From the NCBI GenBank assembly GCA_017477465.1, contig JAFUVU010000053.1:20304-84303 (forward strand): DNA of 64,000 nucleotides, in the 5' to 3' direction. Position 1 is the stretch's first letter; each line of letters starts with the position of its first letter. This document shows, piece by piece, positions 42,806 to 52,900 of this stretch. Below the pieces are notes generated by a model. It made no database searches and was not told where the DNA came from. It saw nothing but the letters and a program-made list of their open reading frames with translations. The translations under genes and the position numbers were made by a program. Origin of the DNA: Bacteroidales bacterium (lineage in GTDB: Bacteria; Bacteroidota; Bacteroidia; Bacteroidales; UBA932).

Positions 42806-45214
42806 TCAATAGGGGAAGTCGCCGTCTTCCCAGGTGACTGTACCGTCGGAAAGAGCGGGCTCGGAGCCGGATGCACCGCCTGTCAGGGCCTTCTTGGCCG
42901 TGAGGGTGATGCCGTTGCCTGAGTAGTCGGTAATCTGGTTTCCGCTGCCCTCGTTGAACTTCCAGTAGCCGATGAGGGCGCTGTCGCTGACATCTTCGGT
43001 GTACATCAGATCGGCAACCTCATCGGCACTGATTACGCGGTCGTAAACGCGGAGGTAAGCAAGGCTGCCGCTGTAGTCGTGCTTGTCGCTGCCGCTGCCG
43101 ATGTAGAAGCGGAAAGGATAGCCCCAGCAAGGGTAGTTGCCGTCGTTCTTGGTCTTGCCGTCCATGTAAACGGGGTGGTCCTCAGTATTGGCCGATCCGA
43201 CCTTGTCGCCGTCAACGTAAAGGATTGCCTGGCCGTTCTGCTTATAGGTAGCCACCACATGGTGCCATTCGTTGACGGTGATGGAAGCCCTCACGTGAGC
43301 TTCGGCCACTTCGCCACGGCTGTCGATGGCGCCGCCATAGACATAGTCAAGCTGGCCACTGTCGATACGGAGAAGGAAGTTTGACTCGGAGCCGGCGATA
43401 TTCTGGCAACCGCCTGTGGAAGTTGCATAAACCCAGGCTTCGAGCGTGCCTTCTTCGGATGTTGCGCGGCTTGCAGGAAGCTCGGCGCGGAACACGACAT
43501 CGCCGAACTTGATACGCTTGCCGGCCACGGGGTCCACAGGACCGGGCTCGTCACCGCCGGGCTCGCTGCCGCCTTCCGTGTCGATGATGGCATAGTCGCC
43601 GGTGAATTCACCGCTGCCGTCGAAGCCGAGGATAACGATGTAGCGGCCGTCGCCGTCCCAAGACTGGAATTCGGCAGGAACTTCACTCCGGATATTGTAA
43701 GAGTACACACCTTCGGCCATGGAGGCAAGGGTGCTCTTCAATGTCGTACCCTGAGGTTTGTCATTGGTAACCGTTGCATAGAATCTTGCAGCGTCACAGA
43801 CGGTTACATTGATATTGACAATCGTCCAGCCATACTGTTCCTGCGATGTCTTCGTAGCCTTCCAGGTAGAAGAATGGTCAGTAAGGGTAATATTACTGCT
43901 GGTAATTGTGACCTCAAGTTCAGAAACCACATTGTTGAATTTGGCGATGAGCTTGGTGGTACCTTCAGCCAAGGCGGTTACAGTGAACTGATTCTCATAA
44001 TAATCAGGATAGTAGGCAGCGACAGACAGCATTGCAGGATCGGCCGGTTCGAGGGTGATGGAACCTGTATCGGTGCAATCCTCGGGCAGAAGTTGAAGCT
44101 GGACGCGTGTGCTCTTGCCTTCCTTGAGGGTGAGAGCGGTCACATCGGCATAGTCCCAGCCGGACTGGGCCCGGAACTTGACGCCGGTAGCATGTACCGG
44201 ATCCGGAGTTCTGGCCTCGAACTCGTAAAGGACATATTCGCCGGTGAAGTCGAAGTCCTCACTGAAGCCGAGGGCATATGCGACTGCCGGGCCCAGATCC
44301 GAGTAACGAGTGGTCTGGCTGGCTTCTTTGGAGAACATGGATGCAGGATCCTGTCCGGCTTCGCGGGCTTCGTCAACCTTAAGGAAGTAGTCGGCGGCCA
44401 ATTCTTCTACAGAGGTGAACTTGTCGGCAGCTACAACTGCGAACACGTGATAAACGGCATCGCAGCCTTCAAGGGTGACATCCTCGTAAGAGCCGCTGAT
44501 TTTACCCCACCAGTCCCTGTTCCAGTGGGGAGTATCGGTAATTGTCCAGACAGAAGCCTTGTCCACAAGTTCGGCCTTGGGATTAACCGTGATTTCACAG
44601 GTCTTTGTAAGGTCGCCCTGCTTGGCTGTGATGGTAACTGTACCTTCGGCCAAAGCACGCACCAGGCCGTAGCTGACGGTAGCAACGCTTTCATCGGAGG
44701 AAACCCATTCGATATCCAGCTGGTCGGTTGTACCGGGAACGCCTTCCTCGGAGCCGTCGGGCAGGAGGAATGCGCGGATCTGTGTAAACTGGCCGACGCG
44801 GATGGTGGCAGTTTCCTTGTTGAGTTTGATTTCCGTAGCGGGGATACGCTCGGCAAATACATTCACGAGAGCCGTAGCGGTGGCGCCGCCTTCCGCAACT
44901 GCGGAAACTCTGGCGATACCTACAGCCTTGGTGGTTACGACACCGCTGTTGTCAACGGTGGCGACATTTTCGTCGGAAGAGGTCCAGCTGAGACCCTCGA
45001 CCGATCCTTCCGGCTGGAAGGCGACCGACAGGGACACAGTCTCACCTACTACCACATAGCTGGTCTTGGGGGTAATCTCAATCCCCTGGGCAGCTACAAC
45101 CGCATCACCCGACTGGACAGGCAGCGGGTTCGCAGTATCCTCGTACTCACTTGCCTTTGTGCAGGCGACAAGAGCGAGGGATGCAATGGCGGCAATGGAT
45201 AATATCTTTTTCAT
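42806..45214 (-). CDS. Surface lipoprotein with Big_2 (Ig-like) domains and C-terminal LamG domain
   Basis: 802 residues. Lipobox LVAC at Cys18. Big_2 domains at residues about 44-120 and 124-212, both with the SSDE(N/S)VATV core; a further Ig-like region at about 355-440 (YYENQFTVTALAEGTTKLIAKFNN); and a LamG/concanavalin-like lectin domain at about 575-790 (GTLEAWVYATSTGG, EWHHVVATYKQNGQAILYVDGDKVG, YLRVYDRVISADEVADLM). Probably a cell-surface glycan-binding protein. Last gene of the first Sus operon, 15 bases after the DUF1573 gene. Confidence 0.82.
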   Translation of the reverse strand: MKKILSIAAIASLALVACTKASEYEDTANPLPVQSGDAVVAAQGIEITPKTSYVVVGETVSLSVAFQPEGSVEGLSWTSSDENVATVDNSGVVTTKAVGIARVSAVAEGGATATALVNVFAERIPATEIKLNKETATIRVGQFTQIRAFLLPDGSEEGVPGTTDQLDIEWVSSDESVATVSYGLVRALAEGTVTITAKQGDLTKTCEITVNPKAELVDKASVWTITDTPHWNRDWWGKISGSYEDVTLEGCDAVYHVFAVVAADKFTSVEELAADYFLKVDEAREAGQDPASMFSKEASQTTRYSDLGPAVAYALGFSEDFDFTGEYVLYEFEARTPDPVHATGVKFRAQSGWDYADVTALTLKEGKSTRVQLQLLPEDCTDTGSITLEPADPAMLSVAAYYPDYYENQFTVTALAEGTTKLIAKFNNVVSELEVTITSSNITLTDHSSTWKATKTSQEQYGWTIVNINVTVCDAARFYATVTNDKPQGTTLKSTLASMAEGVYSYNIRSEVPAEFQSWDGDGRYIVILGFDGSGEFTGDYAIIDTEGGSEPGGDEPGPVDPVAGKRIKFGDVVFRAELPASRATSEEGTLEAWVYATSTGGCQNIAGSESNFLLRIDSGQLDYVYGGAIDSRGEVAEAHVRASITVNEWHHVVATYKQNGQAILYVDGDKVGSANTEDHPVYMDGKTKNDGNYPCWGYPFRFYIGSGSDKHDYSGSLAYLRVYDRVISADEVADLMYTEDVSDSALIGYWKFNEGSGNQITDYSGNGITLTAKKALTGGASGSEPALSDGTVTWEDGDFPY

Positions 45215-45229
45215 ATTTTTCTTTATTGT

Positions 45230-45955
45230 CTATTTAATGGTTCCTTTGATTCGCAGCGGGGCCACTTTCACCCCGTTTACCTTGATTGTCAATGTTTCCT
45301 CGACCTCGGTGCCGATTCGCTTCCACAGGGCGTCGTACTCCCCGCGAAGGTCTTCGCGGCTGTGAGGGCCGATGGTAGAAGGAGCATAAAGCTTCACCTT
45401 CGGAGAGGCCTGAACCTCAAGCTGCATGGGACTGTCGGTGTCGTTGTACAGGGGGATGCTGAAGACGAAGTCGCCGAAAGCATCCAGCCGCAGCGTATTC
45501 ACCGGCACATCTGTCCGGAGTCCCATCCCCAGGTTCTCCGCATAGCGGATTTCCCCTTCAGACTGGTCACGCAGGACATAGCCCTTCACGCTTACGGAAC
45601 TCAGGATTGTATCCGTGCCATCGCTTGCCACAACCGTCAGGTGCCTGCTTTGCTGTCCGTGCAGACTCTCGGGAGCAAAGGATGCCGTAAGGACTGCCTG
45701 TGCGCCGGGGGCCAGGACACGGGAGCTCACCTCGCCGGTGAAACAACCGCAATTGGAGTGGACTTCAAGGATGGTCACGCTTTTTTTGGAAACATTCTTA
45801 AAAGGATAACTGAGCGTTATGGTTCCGCTGTCAAAGCGCACCGTATCCACATGCTGCTCGGGCTCCGGAAAGCTGAGCAGCGCACTCCCCTGCGCCCAAG
45901 CCCCATGGCAGAGGCTCAGGCACAGAAGAAGCGTTATGATACGGCTGTTATCCAT
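45230..45955 (-). CDS. DUF1573 exported protein
   Basis: 241 residues from MDNSRIITLLLCLSLCHGAWAQ (signal peptide). Residues about 40-130 are the DUF1573 Ig-like fold: ITLSYPFKNVSKKSVTILEVHSNCGCFTGEVSSRVLAPGAQAVLTASFAPESLHGQQSRHLTVVASDG, with the N-C-G-C motif. The remainder is a second beta-rich part. The start codon overlaps the upstream stop by one base (TAATG), so it is translationally coupled. Function unknown; the same arrangement recurs in the second Sus operon. Confidence 0.82.
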   Translation of the reverse strand: MDNSRIITLLLCLSLCHGAWAQGSALLSFPEPEQHVDTVRFDSGTITLSYPFKNVSKKSVTILEVHSNCGCFTGEVSSRVLAPGAQAVLTASFAPESLHGQQSRHLTVVASDGTDTILSSVSVKGYVLRDQSEGEIRYAENLGMGLRTDVPVNTLRLDAFGDFVFSIPLYNDTDSPMQLEVQASPKVKLYAPSTIGPHSREDLRGEYDALWKRIGTEVEETLTIKVNGVKVAPLRIKGTIK

Positions 45956-47112
45956 TATTCGGGGCAACGGATGTTAGCTTCGGTATAGGAGACAGAACCG
46001 TGGGTATAACCCTCGAAACCGTTTCCGGTGAGGTCCTTGCCGCGGTTGTCGGCGTCCAGTTTCCAATAGCCCAGGAGTTTGTTCTCCTTGGCTTCCTTCA
46101 CAGGATCGGCAATGGCGCACTGGTTGTTCATGAGTTCAGTAGCGCTGAGCTTACGACCCCATACGCGGGCTTCGCTCACCTGTCCGTTAAGGTAACGGCC
46201 ACTTTCGGACATGCCGATTGCAAACTTGGAGTTATAAACCTTACCAAGATTGATACCCTTGCCGCCCATAGGGGTGGAGCTGTCAAGCTCACCGTTGATG
46301 TAGAGGTCGCAGGTTTGTTTGATACCGTCGGCAACAACGGCCACATGATACCATTTGCCGGTGTCAAAGTGAGCCTTGGAGGTGATGGACACGCCCTGAC
46401 CTGCCAGCTGAAGCTGGTTGGGGTCGCAGGAGATGTCACCGAAGCGGAGCAGGAAGTTCTCCTCCACGCCAATCAGCGAGGAGATGTAAGGATTGCTTCC
46501 GGCCCAGCTGTTGGCTTTGACACGGATTTCCATGGTGCAGACTTCCAGCTGCAGACGGGGATCGTTCACAGTAGTGGGCATCTCGAAGTAGGAACCGCCG
46601 GGAAGGTTGGCAGCTGATGCATAAACATAACCGCGGATAACCACATAAGCGTATTCCTGTCCGGGAATCGTTGTCATTGAAGATGACGTGCCGGTTATCT
46701 TGAGCGGCAGGCAATAGATGACGCCGTTCTTGAAACCGTCGATGCTCACATTCATGGTAACGGGATCGGAAACAGCACTGCCTGCTTTGATAAGTGCCGA
46801 TTTTTCAAGCAGTTTGTAATTCTCCTCGGGAAGAAGCTCGTATGACGTACCCTGAGACTTGTTGAAGGCATCAAGGACAGCCTGGTCGCGGGACGGCTCG
46901 AAGTTCACCGTCACATCCTCATCCACCTTTACGGAAGAGGTGAGCATGAAGGTCACGGGGCCGGATTCTTCCAGGAAGGCGGAAAGTTCGCCGCTGGCAT
47001 TGCTCTTGAAAGCCACAATCCCGTTGTCGTAAAGCCCCTGGGTGTACAGGACACTCTTCTGGCAGGATGCCAGGAGGGCGATGGCGCTAAGCGCAATAAA
47101 TATCTTTTTCAT
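45955..47112 (-). CDS. DUF1735 + LamG surface lipoprotein
   Basis: 385 residues. Lipobox LASC at Cys17. DUF1735 (BT_3987-type N-terminal domain) covers about residues 30-155 (VTVNFEPSRDQAVLDAFNKSQGTSYELLPEENYKL; CLPLKITG), followed by a LamG domain at about 165-375 (LLRFGD, WYHVAVVADGIKQTCDLYINGELDSS, SEARVWGRKLSATELMNN, LLGYWKLD). Proteins of this type sit next to GH18 genes and bind glycan at the cell surface (family knowledge). It is 5 bases downstream of the GH18 gene. Confidence 0.86.
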   Translation of the reverse strand: MKKIFIALSAIALLASCQKSVLYTQGLYDNGIVAFKSNASGELSAFLEESGPVTFMLTSSVKVDEDVTVNFEPSRDQAVLDAFNKSQGTSYELLPEENYKLLEKSALIKAGSAVSDPVTMNVSIDGFKNGVIYCLPLKITGTSSSMTTIPGQEYAYVVIRGYVYASAANLPGGSYFEMPTTVNDPRLQLEVCTMEIRVKANSWAGSNPYISSLIGVEENFLLRFGDISCDPNQLQLAGQGVSITSKAHFDTGKWYHVAVVADGIKQTCDLYINGELDSSTPMGGKGINLGKVYNSKFAIGMSESGRYLNGQVSEARVWGRKLSATELMNNQCAIADPVKEAKENKLLGYWKLDADNRGKDLTGNGFEGYTHGSVSYTEANIRCPE

Positions 47113-47117
47113 ATGCT

Positions 47118-48356
47118 TTACTCTGTTTCAGTGGATGTTGCATTGTAATATTCCACCTGCTGCTGGGCGCGGATGCCCATGATGTGGTGTTGATAGCGGA
47201 AGAGCTTGCCTTTTTCTGCACCGTCGGCTTCCAGACGCCAGTCGCGCTGGCCATGGAAGGAAGCGAAACCGCCCTTGTGACCATACTGCTGGCCCACAGT
47301 GGAAGGCTGGAAAGCAGCCATCTGCTCAAGGACGCCGCAACCCTCGCCATAGGTGTCACCTACATTCTCGGTAACGATAATCTGGGCAGGAACCCAACCG
47401 GCTTCGCGGTCAAGGTTGGAGCCGAAATCGCCCTGATTGGCAGCGCTGGCGCCGCCTTTGCCGCCGTATTTCTGATAAACCCAGAAGTTGCACAGGGGGG
47501 CGAACTCTGCCGAGCCCGCACCGGAGTTGCGGTCAATGATAAGAAGCGTTTCAGGACTGGACGACTTGGGGCCGATAAACTGGGCCAAGTACTTGACGAA
47601 TGTAGCAAAGCAGGTGTCGTCGTTAAACGGATCCCCGGTGCCCATGGGCTCATAGTCCAGGTCGTAGCCGTCAAGGCCGTAACGCTCGATCTCGTCAAGA
47701 ATGGGCTTGGCGGCATAGACAACCCACTCGGGGTAGTTGCCGTTCTCGTCCACGGTCTTGTGGGCGGCGGCATCGTCCGCACAGGCTTTCGAGCCGGCGT
47801 CACGTGCAGCAGATTCCAGTTCCTGTTCGGTCATCTTGCCCAGCAGAACCTTGCCCATGTTGTCGTTCTTGTACTTTTCGTAAGCCTTCATGAAGGAAGG
47901 AACTTCGGCCTCCATTACCCAGGAGTTATTCTCCAGAAGACGGGTGATGCGGCAGCCGACAAGCTTCATGCCTTTGACCTGCTGGCAGGCCTTCATTTCC
48001 TGATAATCCAGGGAACCGAACTTGGGAACGCCGCCCCAGAGGTTGATTACGTCGATGGAATCCGGGATATCGGCAAAACGGAAAGCCATTGAGCCGTAGT
48101 CGGCAAAGAAGATATAGGAGATGCTGCGGGCGGCGATGCCATCCTTGTCAAAGGCGGCTTTCTTCCACTCGCGCAGGTTCTGGTAATATGCCTCATCCCT
48201 GACTGTATTCACGGTGCCGGTACCCTGGATGAATTCGGCCCAGGTTTCCGTCTCGTGGACACCTGAGGTGGGCGTAATGGTGAGCGACTTCACATCCTTG
48301 TCGCAAGAGGCCAGGATGAGGGCCGCACCCATCAAGATATATAAAGACTTTTTCAT
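47118..48356 (-). CDS. Glycoside hydrolase family 18 lipoprotein (ENGase-like), first Sus operon
   Basis: 412 residues from MKKSLYILMGAALILASC (lipobox ending at Cys18). The GH18 catalytic motif DxxDxDxE is complete in LDGYDLDYEP (acid Glu about residue 236), followed by the barrel strand ETLLIIDRNSG. The arrangement SusC-SusD-GH18-DUF1735 resembles known Bacteroides loci in which GH18 endo-beta-N-acetylglucosaminidases cut N-glycans between the two core GlcNAc residues. Chitinase activity is possible but less likely. Cell-surface placement is inferred from the lipobox. Confidence 0.87.
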   Translation of the reverse strand: MKKSLYILMGAALILASCDKDVKSLTITPTSGVHETETWAEFIQGTGTVNTVRDEAYYQNLREWKKAAFDKDGIAARSISYIFFADYGSMAFRFADIPDSIDVINLWGGVPKFGSLDYQEMKACQQVKGMKLVGCRITRLLENNSWVMEAEVPSFMKAYEKYKNDNMGKVLLGKMTEQELESAARDAGSKACADDAAAHKTVDENGNYPEWVVYAAKPILDEIERYGLDGYDLDYEPMGTGDPFNDDTCFATFVKYLAQFIGPKSSSPETLLIIDRNSGAGSAEFAPLCNFWVYQKYGGKGGASAANQGDFGSNLDREAGWVPAQIIVTENVGDTYGEGCGVLEQMAAFQPSTVGQQYGHKGGFASFHGQRDWRLEADGAEKGKLFRYQHHIMGIRAQQQVEYYNATSTETE

Positions 48357-48374
48357 AATCATGTGTTCTTTAGA

Positions 48375-49976
48375 TTATTTCCGGTCCCACCAAACCTTGG
48401 TGCCGCCGTTGTCATTTATCTCTGAGGCTGCATCCTTGGCTTCTTCAATGAGAAGAGTTACGCCTTCCTGTACATTGGCCTTGTTGGCCGTGTATTCGGA
48501 TGTAGGGTAAACCAGACGGCGAATCTGCTTCTGGGTGTCGATGGTGCCGCCGGAGTTGTTGGTGGCAGTGGGAATCACTTTAGGATAACCGGTGCGGCGG
48601 AATTCGGCCCAAGCCTCCATTCCTTCCGGGAAACCGGCAATGTACTTCTGGGTGATAATCTGTTCAAGGTGTCCTTCAAACTCGCTCTGGCTGTTCCATG
48701 CAACCGCCACGTCGGTGAGGTTGCTGCCATACGAATTGCCGCCTGTCACAGGATCGGTGTACGAACCTACTCCTGAAGTGCCTGCCAGATAAGCGTCTGC
48801 ACCTGTAGCACCGGCAATGGAGAAGCTGGCTTTAACACCGTCCTCATAATACTGGCGGGCCTGGGTCTCATCTCCGCTGCGAAGGTAATATTCTGCCTGC
48901 AGGAAACTTGCCTCAGCACCGCTCATCCATTTGAGAGGGTCACTGTTGGTGCAATTGATTTTGGACCACAGCGTGGATTTAGGATAATTGTCATCCACGG
49001 TGGCACCCATGCGAACACCATGATAATTGCCGTCGGTGCCGATGGTAAAGTAACTGGCACGACGAGGATCATTGTAGGAATTCATGTAGGTGATGATGGT
49101 AGCACCGGCTTTGGCATCGCCGTCATTGAAATTGTATTCAATAACATAGATGGGGTTTTCCCATGCACCTGCACCCTTGTGCAGCATCACGTCTTCCTGA
49201 ATGAAACCTGCCTCGGAAGCGATAGCCTTGGCTGCCTCTGCCTTGTAAAGGGTCTCATCGGCATAGGCTACACGGGTTGCCAAGCGGAGACGGAGCGTAT
49301 TTGCAAAAGCACGCCATTTGGTCATATCACCGTAGAAGACGTTGTCATAGTCCTCCAGATATGTGGTAGTACCACCCAGAATCATGTCAGAAAGGGCATC
49401 AATGGCACTGTCCAAATCTTTGAACATGGCATTGTATACTTCTTTCTGCTTGTCATAAGCAAGGTGAGTGGATGTGCCACCAAGCTGAGAATAAGGAATA
49501 GGACCGTAGGCATCCGTCACGCGGTGCAAGGCAGCCACTTTAAGGATGTCGCCGATAGCAGCGTCGTAAGGATAGTCTTCCCTGAGTGCATTAAGTTTGC
49601 TCCAGGGAGCAGCGGCACGCTGATAGGCGTCTTCAAAAAGAGCTTTTGTCCAGCCATCGGCCACCAGATTGTATTCATTTGTCTGATGGAAACCGCTGTT
49701 GGACGCAGCTTCATAATTGGCGAAGATATTGCCGGTGAGGCCCTGTACTACCTGATAAGATGCGGAACCGTATTCGTTGATTCCGTCATTCTGGTAGGAA
49801 GGAAGCACATTGGCCATCATCTGGGAAATGTAAGAACCAGTGCGCAGATTATCCATTTCCAGCACGGCGTCCGTGGCCTGTTCGGAATTTGTATTGCGGG
49901 CGGTATAGTCTTTCACACAAGAGACAGTGCTCAGTGCAAAAATAGCCACAAGAGTAAGAGAAAATATCTTTTTCAT
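48375..49976 (-). CDS. SusD/RagB-family nutrient-binding lipoprotein (SusD-like_2), first Sus operon
   Basis: 533 residues from MKKIFSLTLVAIFALSTVSC (lipobox ending at Cys20). Family pattern: NSEQATDAVLEMDNLRTGSYISQMM, KVAALHRVTDAYGPIPYSQLGG, FRNTLRLRLA-type segment (WRAFANTLRLRLATRVA), SGAEASFLQAEYYLRSGDETQARQYYEDGVKASF and EGMEAWAEFRRTGYPKVIP near the end. It forms the lid over the SusC barrel at the outer membrane. It starts 12 bases after the SusC stop. Confidence 0.94.
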   Translation of the reverse strand: MKKIFSLTLVAIFALSTVSCVKDYTARNTNSEQATDAVLEMDNLRTGSYISQMMANVLPSYQNDGINEYGSASYQVVQGLTGNIFANYEAASNSGFHQTNEYNLVADGWTKALFEDAYQRAAAPWSKLNALREDYPYDAAIGDILKVAALHRVTDAYGPIPYSQLGGTSTHLAYDKQKEVYNAMFKDLDSAIDALSDMILGGTTTYLEDYDNVFYGDMTKWRAFANTLRLRLATRVAYADETLYKAEAAKAIASEAGFIQEDVMLHKGAGAWENPIYVIEYNFNDGDAKAGATIITYMNSYNDPRRASYFTIGTDGNYHGVRMGATVDDNYPKSTLWSKINCTNSDPLKWMSGAEASFLQAEYYLRSGDETQARQYYEDGVKASFSIAGATGADAYLAGTSGVGSYTDPVTGGNSYGSNLTDVAVAWNSQSEFEGHLEQIITQKYIAGFPEGMEAWAEFRRTGYPKVIPTATNNSGGTIDTQKQIRRLVYPTSEYTANKANVQEGVTLLIEEAKDAASEINDNGGTKVWWDRK

Positions 49977-49988
49977 AATCATGGCCTC

Positions 49989-52900
49989 CTATTCGTTAAC
50001 AATGCTCACAGTTACGCGGCGGTTAGCTTCCGGAGATGCATTCTTGTCCCAGTCGCCCTCGCCCACTTTAGAGGTGATGCGGGATGCGGGGATACCGGCT
50101 TCCTGCAGCTTCTTGGAGACATTCTCAACACGCTCCCTGGAGAGACGGCGGTTGATTTCGGCAGTGCCGGTTGCGGTATCGGCAAAGCCAGTGACAGTTA
50201 TCTTGGCATCGGGATAAGCTTCCAGGGTCTGGAAGATACGGCCGAGTTTGAAGATTTCGTCCTCGGAGAGGCTGCTCTTGCCAAGGGTGAAGTTGATGTC
50301 CTCGGAGTAAATCTTACCCTTAGGGGCTACTTCGACCTCTTTTACAACCTCCACGGGAACTTCCTTCACAACTTCCTTCTCCACAATCTTTTCGATCACC
50401 TTGGGTTCGGAAGCCACGTAAGGTTCCACATGTGCGGGAGCGGCCACGGCTGCCTTCTCACCCTTCTTGCCGAACTTCACCTTCACGGAGAAGCCGATGT
50501 TACGGGTGCTGGGGGCAAGGAACAGGTCGATACCCTGGCCATAGTTGCCGGCATTGGAAATCTGCTCGGGGTCGAAAGGAGCGTTGCAGTAAAGCAAAGC
50601 AAGGTTGCGGCCCACCAGGGAGACATTCAGGTTCTCAATCCACTTGACAGCCTTGTTGATAGGAATGTCGTAGCCAAGGGAAACCTCGGCCAGGCGGATG
50701 TTGGTCATGTCATAAGTATAATATGCACCGAGGGCATTCTGTCCGTCGGCGCCGGAGATGGTCTGCCAATAATCCTGAGCGTCAACCTGATAGTAGTTGC
50801 GGGCATTGCCGAAGATGTTGGCGGGAGCGAAGTTGAAACCATTTTCGCGTCCTTCCACGGTGCGTTTGGTCACACCATAGGCATCCATGGTGGCCTCGGT
50901 AAGGGAAACGCCGACACCACCCTTTCTCATGGTGAACATGAAGGCAAAGTTCAAGCCTTTCCAGCTGAACTGGTTGCGCCATGAACCTGTCCAGTCAGGG
51001 TTTACGTTGCCTGCATACCACATTGTGTCGGGAGTACCGTCATTGGGAGCTTTGTACATTACACCGCCCTTGTCGGAAGGAGTCACGTAAGGAGTGCCAT
51101 CCTCATTTGTGGCAAGGCCTGCGACATACATTTCGCCGATGGGACGGCCTTCGATGAGCCACATGGTGACACCGGAGGTGCCGCCAACGCTTTCACGGGA
51201 GCTCACATAATGCTCGTCGCCGTTGGTATAGTCAAGCATCTTGACCACCTTGTTGACGTTGCGGGTCCAGATAAGGTTGGTCGTCCAGTTGAAGTCACCC
51301 CAGTCTTGAGTGAACAGGCCTGACAGTTCGACACCTCTGTTGTCCACCTGACCTGCATTCACATAGATGGTACTGGCACCGCTGGTGGAGGTGCTGGTAG
51401 GAGTGAATACCTGGTTGAAGGTGGAAGAGTGGTAGTAAGTACCGGCAAGCTGAAGTTTGCTCTTGAACAGGCGCACGTCGGCACCTACTTCCCAGGAGCG
51501 CGTGCGCTCGGGCTGGAAGTCGGGAGCTGTTGCCCAGGAGTTCAGGTTGGGCATGCCGCCCACCACGGGATAAGTCACGTTAAGGATGAAACGGCTGATG
51601 GGGTTACCTACTTCTGCGTAAGAAGCGCGGAGCTTTGCATAAGGGATAAAGTCGGACTTCTTGTCAAACATCTCGGTAATGAGCCAGGATGCACCCACTG
51701 AAGGATAGAAGAAAGGCTGCACACCATTAGGGCCGGCCATCTGGGAGGCCCAGTCCTCACGTGCGGTAGCTTCCAGGAAGAGGAAGTTCTTGAATCCCAG
51801 GTTCAAGGTTCCGAAAACGCTCTGCGTCTGGTCACGGAAAGTCTGTTTGGCCATAGCCTTGCCGGTTTCCATATTGGCGAAGGTAAAGAGGTTAGGTACG
51901 CCAAGAAGGTCTCCGCCAAGGGAAGTGCCGCGATAGAAGTAATCCTCGATGGAAGCACCCAGGACGGCATTTACAGAGAAGAGACTGTTCTCACCGAAGT
52001 TCTTGTTGAAATTCAACAGAACGTCGGCGTATGTCTGGCGGGTCTTCTGGTCGTCATAGTAATAGCGGCCGAATTTGCCTGCAAACAGACCGTTGGAGCT
52101 GGCGTGGTGCTTCTGCTCGGCGATGGTGGCGTTGTTGTCCATCCTCACGCGGGTCTGGATGCTGAACCAGTCTGTAAAGTCGTAGGAAAGCTGTCCGCCA
52201 AGCAGATAACGTTCCTTCGCCGTCTGGAACATATTGCGGTTCACCGTCCAGAAAGGATTCTGCATCGCCATTTCATTGGCGCTCCAGAACTGGGTAGGGA
52301 AGTTACGGGATGCATTGTAACGCTCATAAACCGTATAGGCGTACAGATTGTCGCTCGGACTCATCAGATAAAGAGGCACAAGCGGGTTGTGGTACAGACC
52401 GCCGGAGAGCATGTTCTGCTCGTTAACCCTCATGTACATGCCAAGGACGCTCAGGTGGAGCCTGTCGTTAAGGAAGTCGGCAGTGTGACGGAAGGTGGCG
52501 TTGAAGCGGTTGTAGTTGTTGTTGGGGATGATACCCTTGGCGTCAGTGTAGCCGGCGCTCACGTATGTAGTTGAATGCTCGGTGCCGGCAGAGAAGCTGA
52601 CGGCGTGGGCTGTGTTGTAACCGGTCTGGAAGAAGTCGCTGATATTCCAGGAGGGAGCGGTTTCAAGTTTGCTGCCCCAGGAAGCGTAGGAACCGGCTTT
52701 TGCACCGTATTCGCTCTGGCGTCCGGGAAGGAGGAGCGGAGAGGAGAAGGTTGTGCTGTTGGAATAAGACACGTGCACGCCCTGCTCGCCGGTGCGGGAA
52801 GTGAGCATGAGGATACCGTTGGCGGCCTTGTAACCGTACAGGGCGGCGGCCGATGCACCTACGAGGGCGCTCATATCGGCAATATCCTCGGAGTTGAGCA

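Noticed and set aside
47118-48356. Catalytically dead GH18-like binding protein
   Set aside because: The DxxDxDxE motif is complete (DGYDLDYE), and also in the second copy (DGFDADYE).
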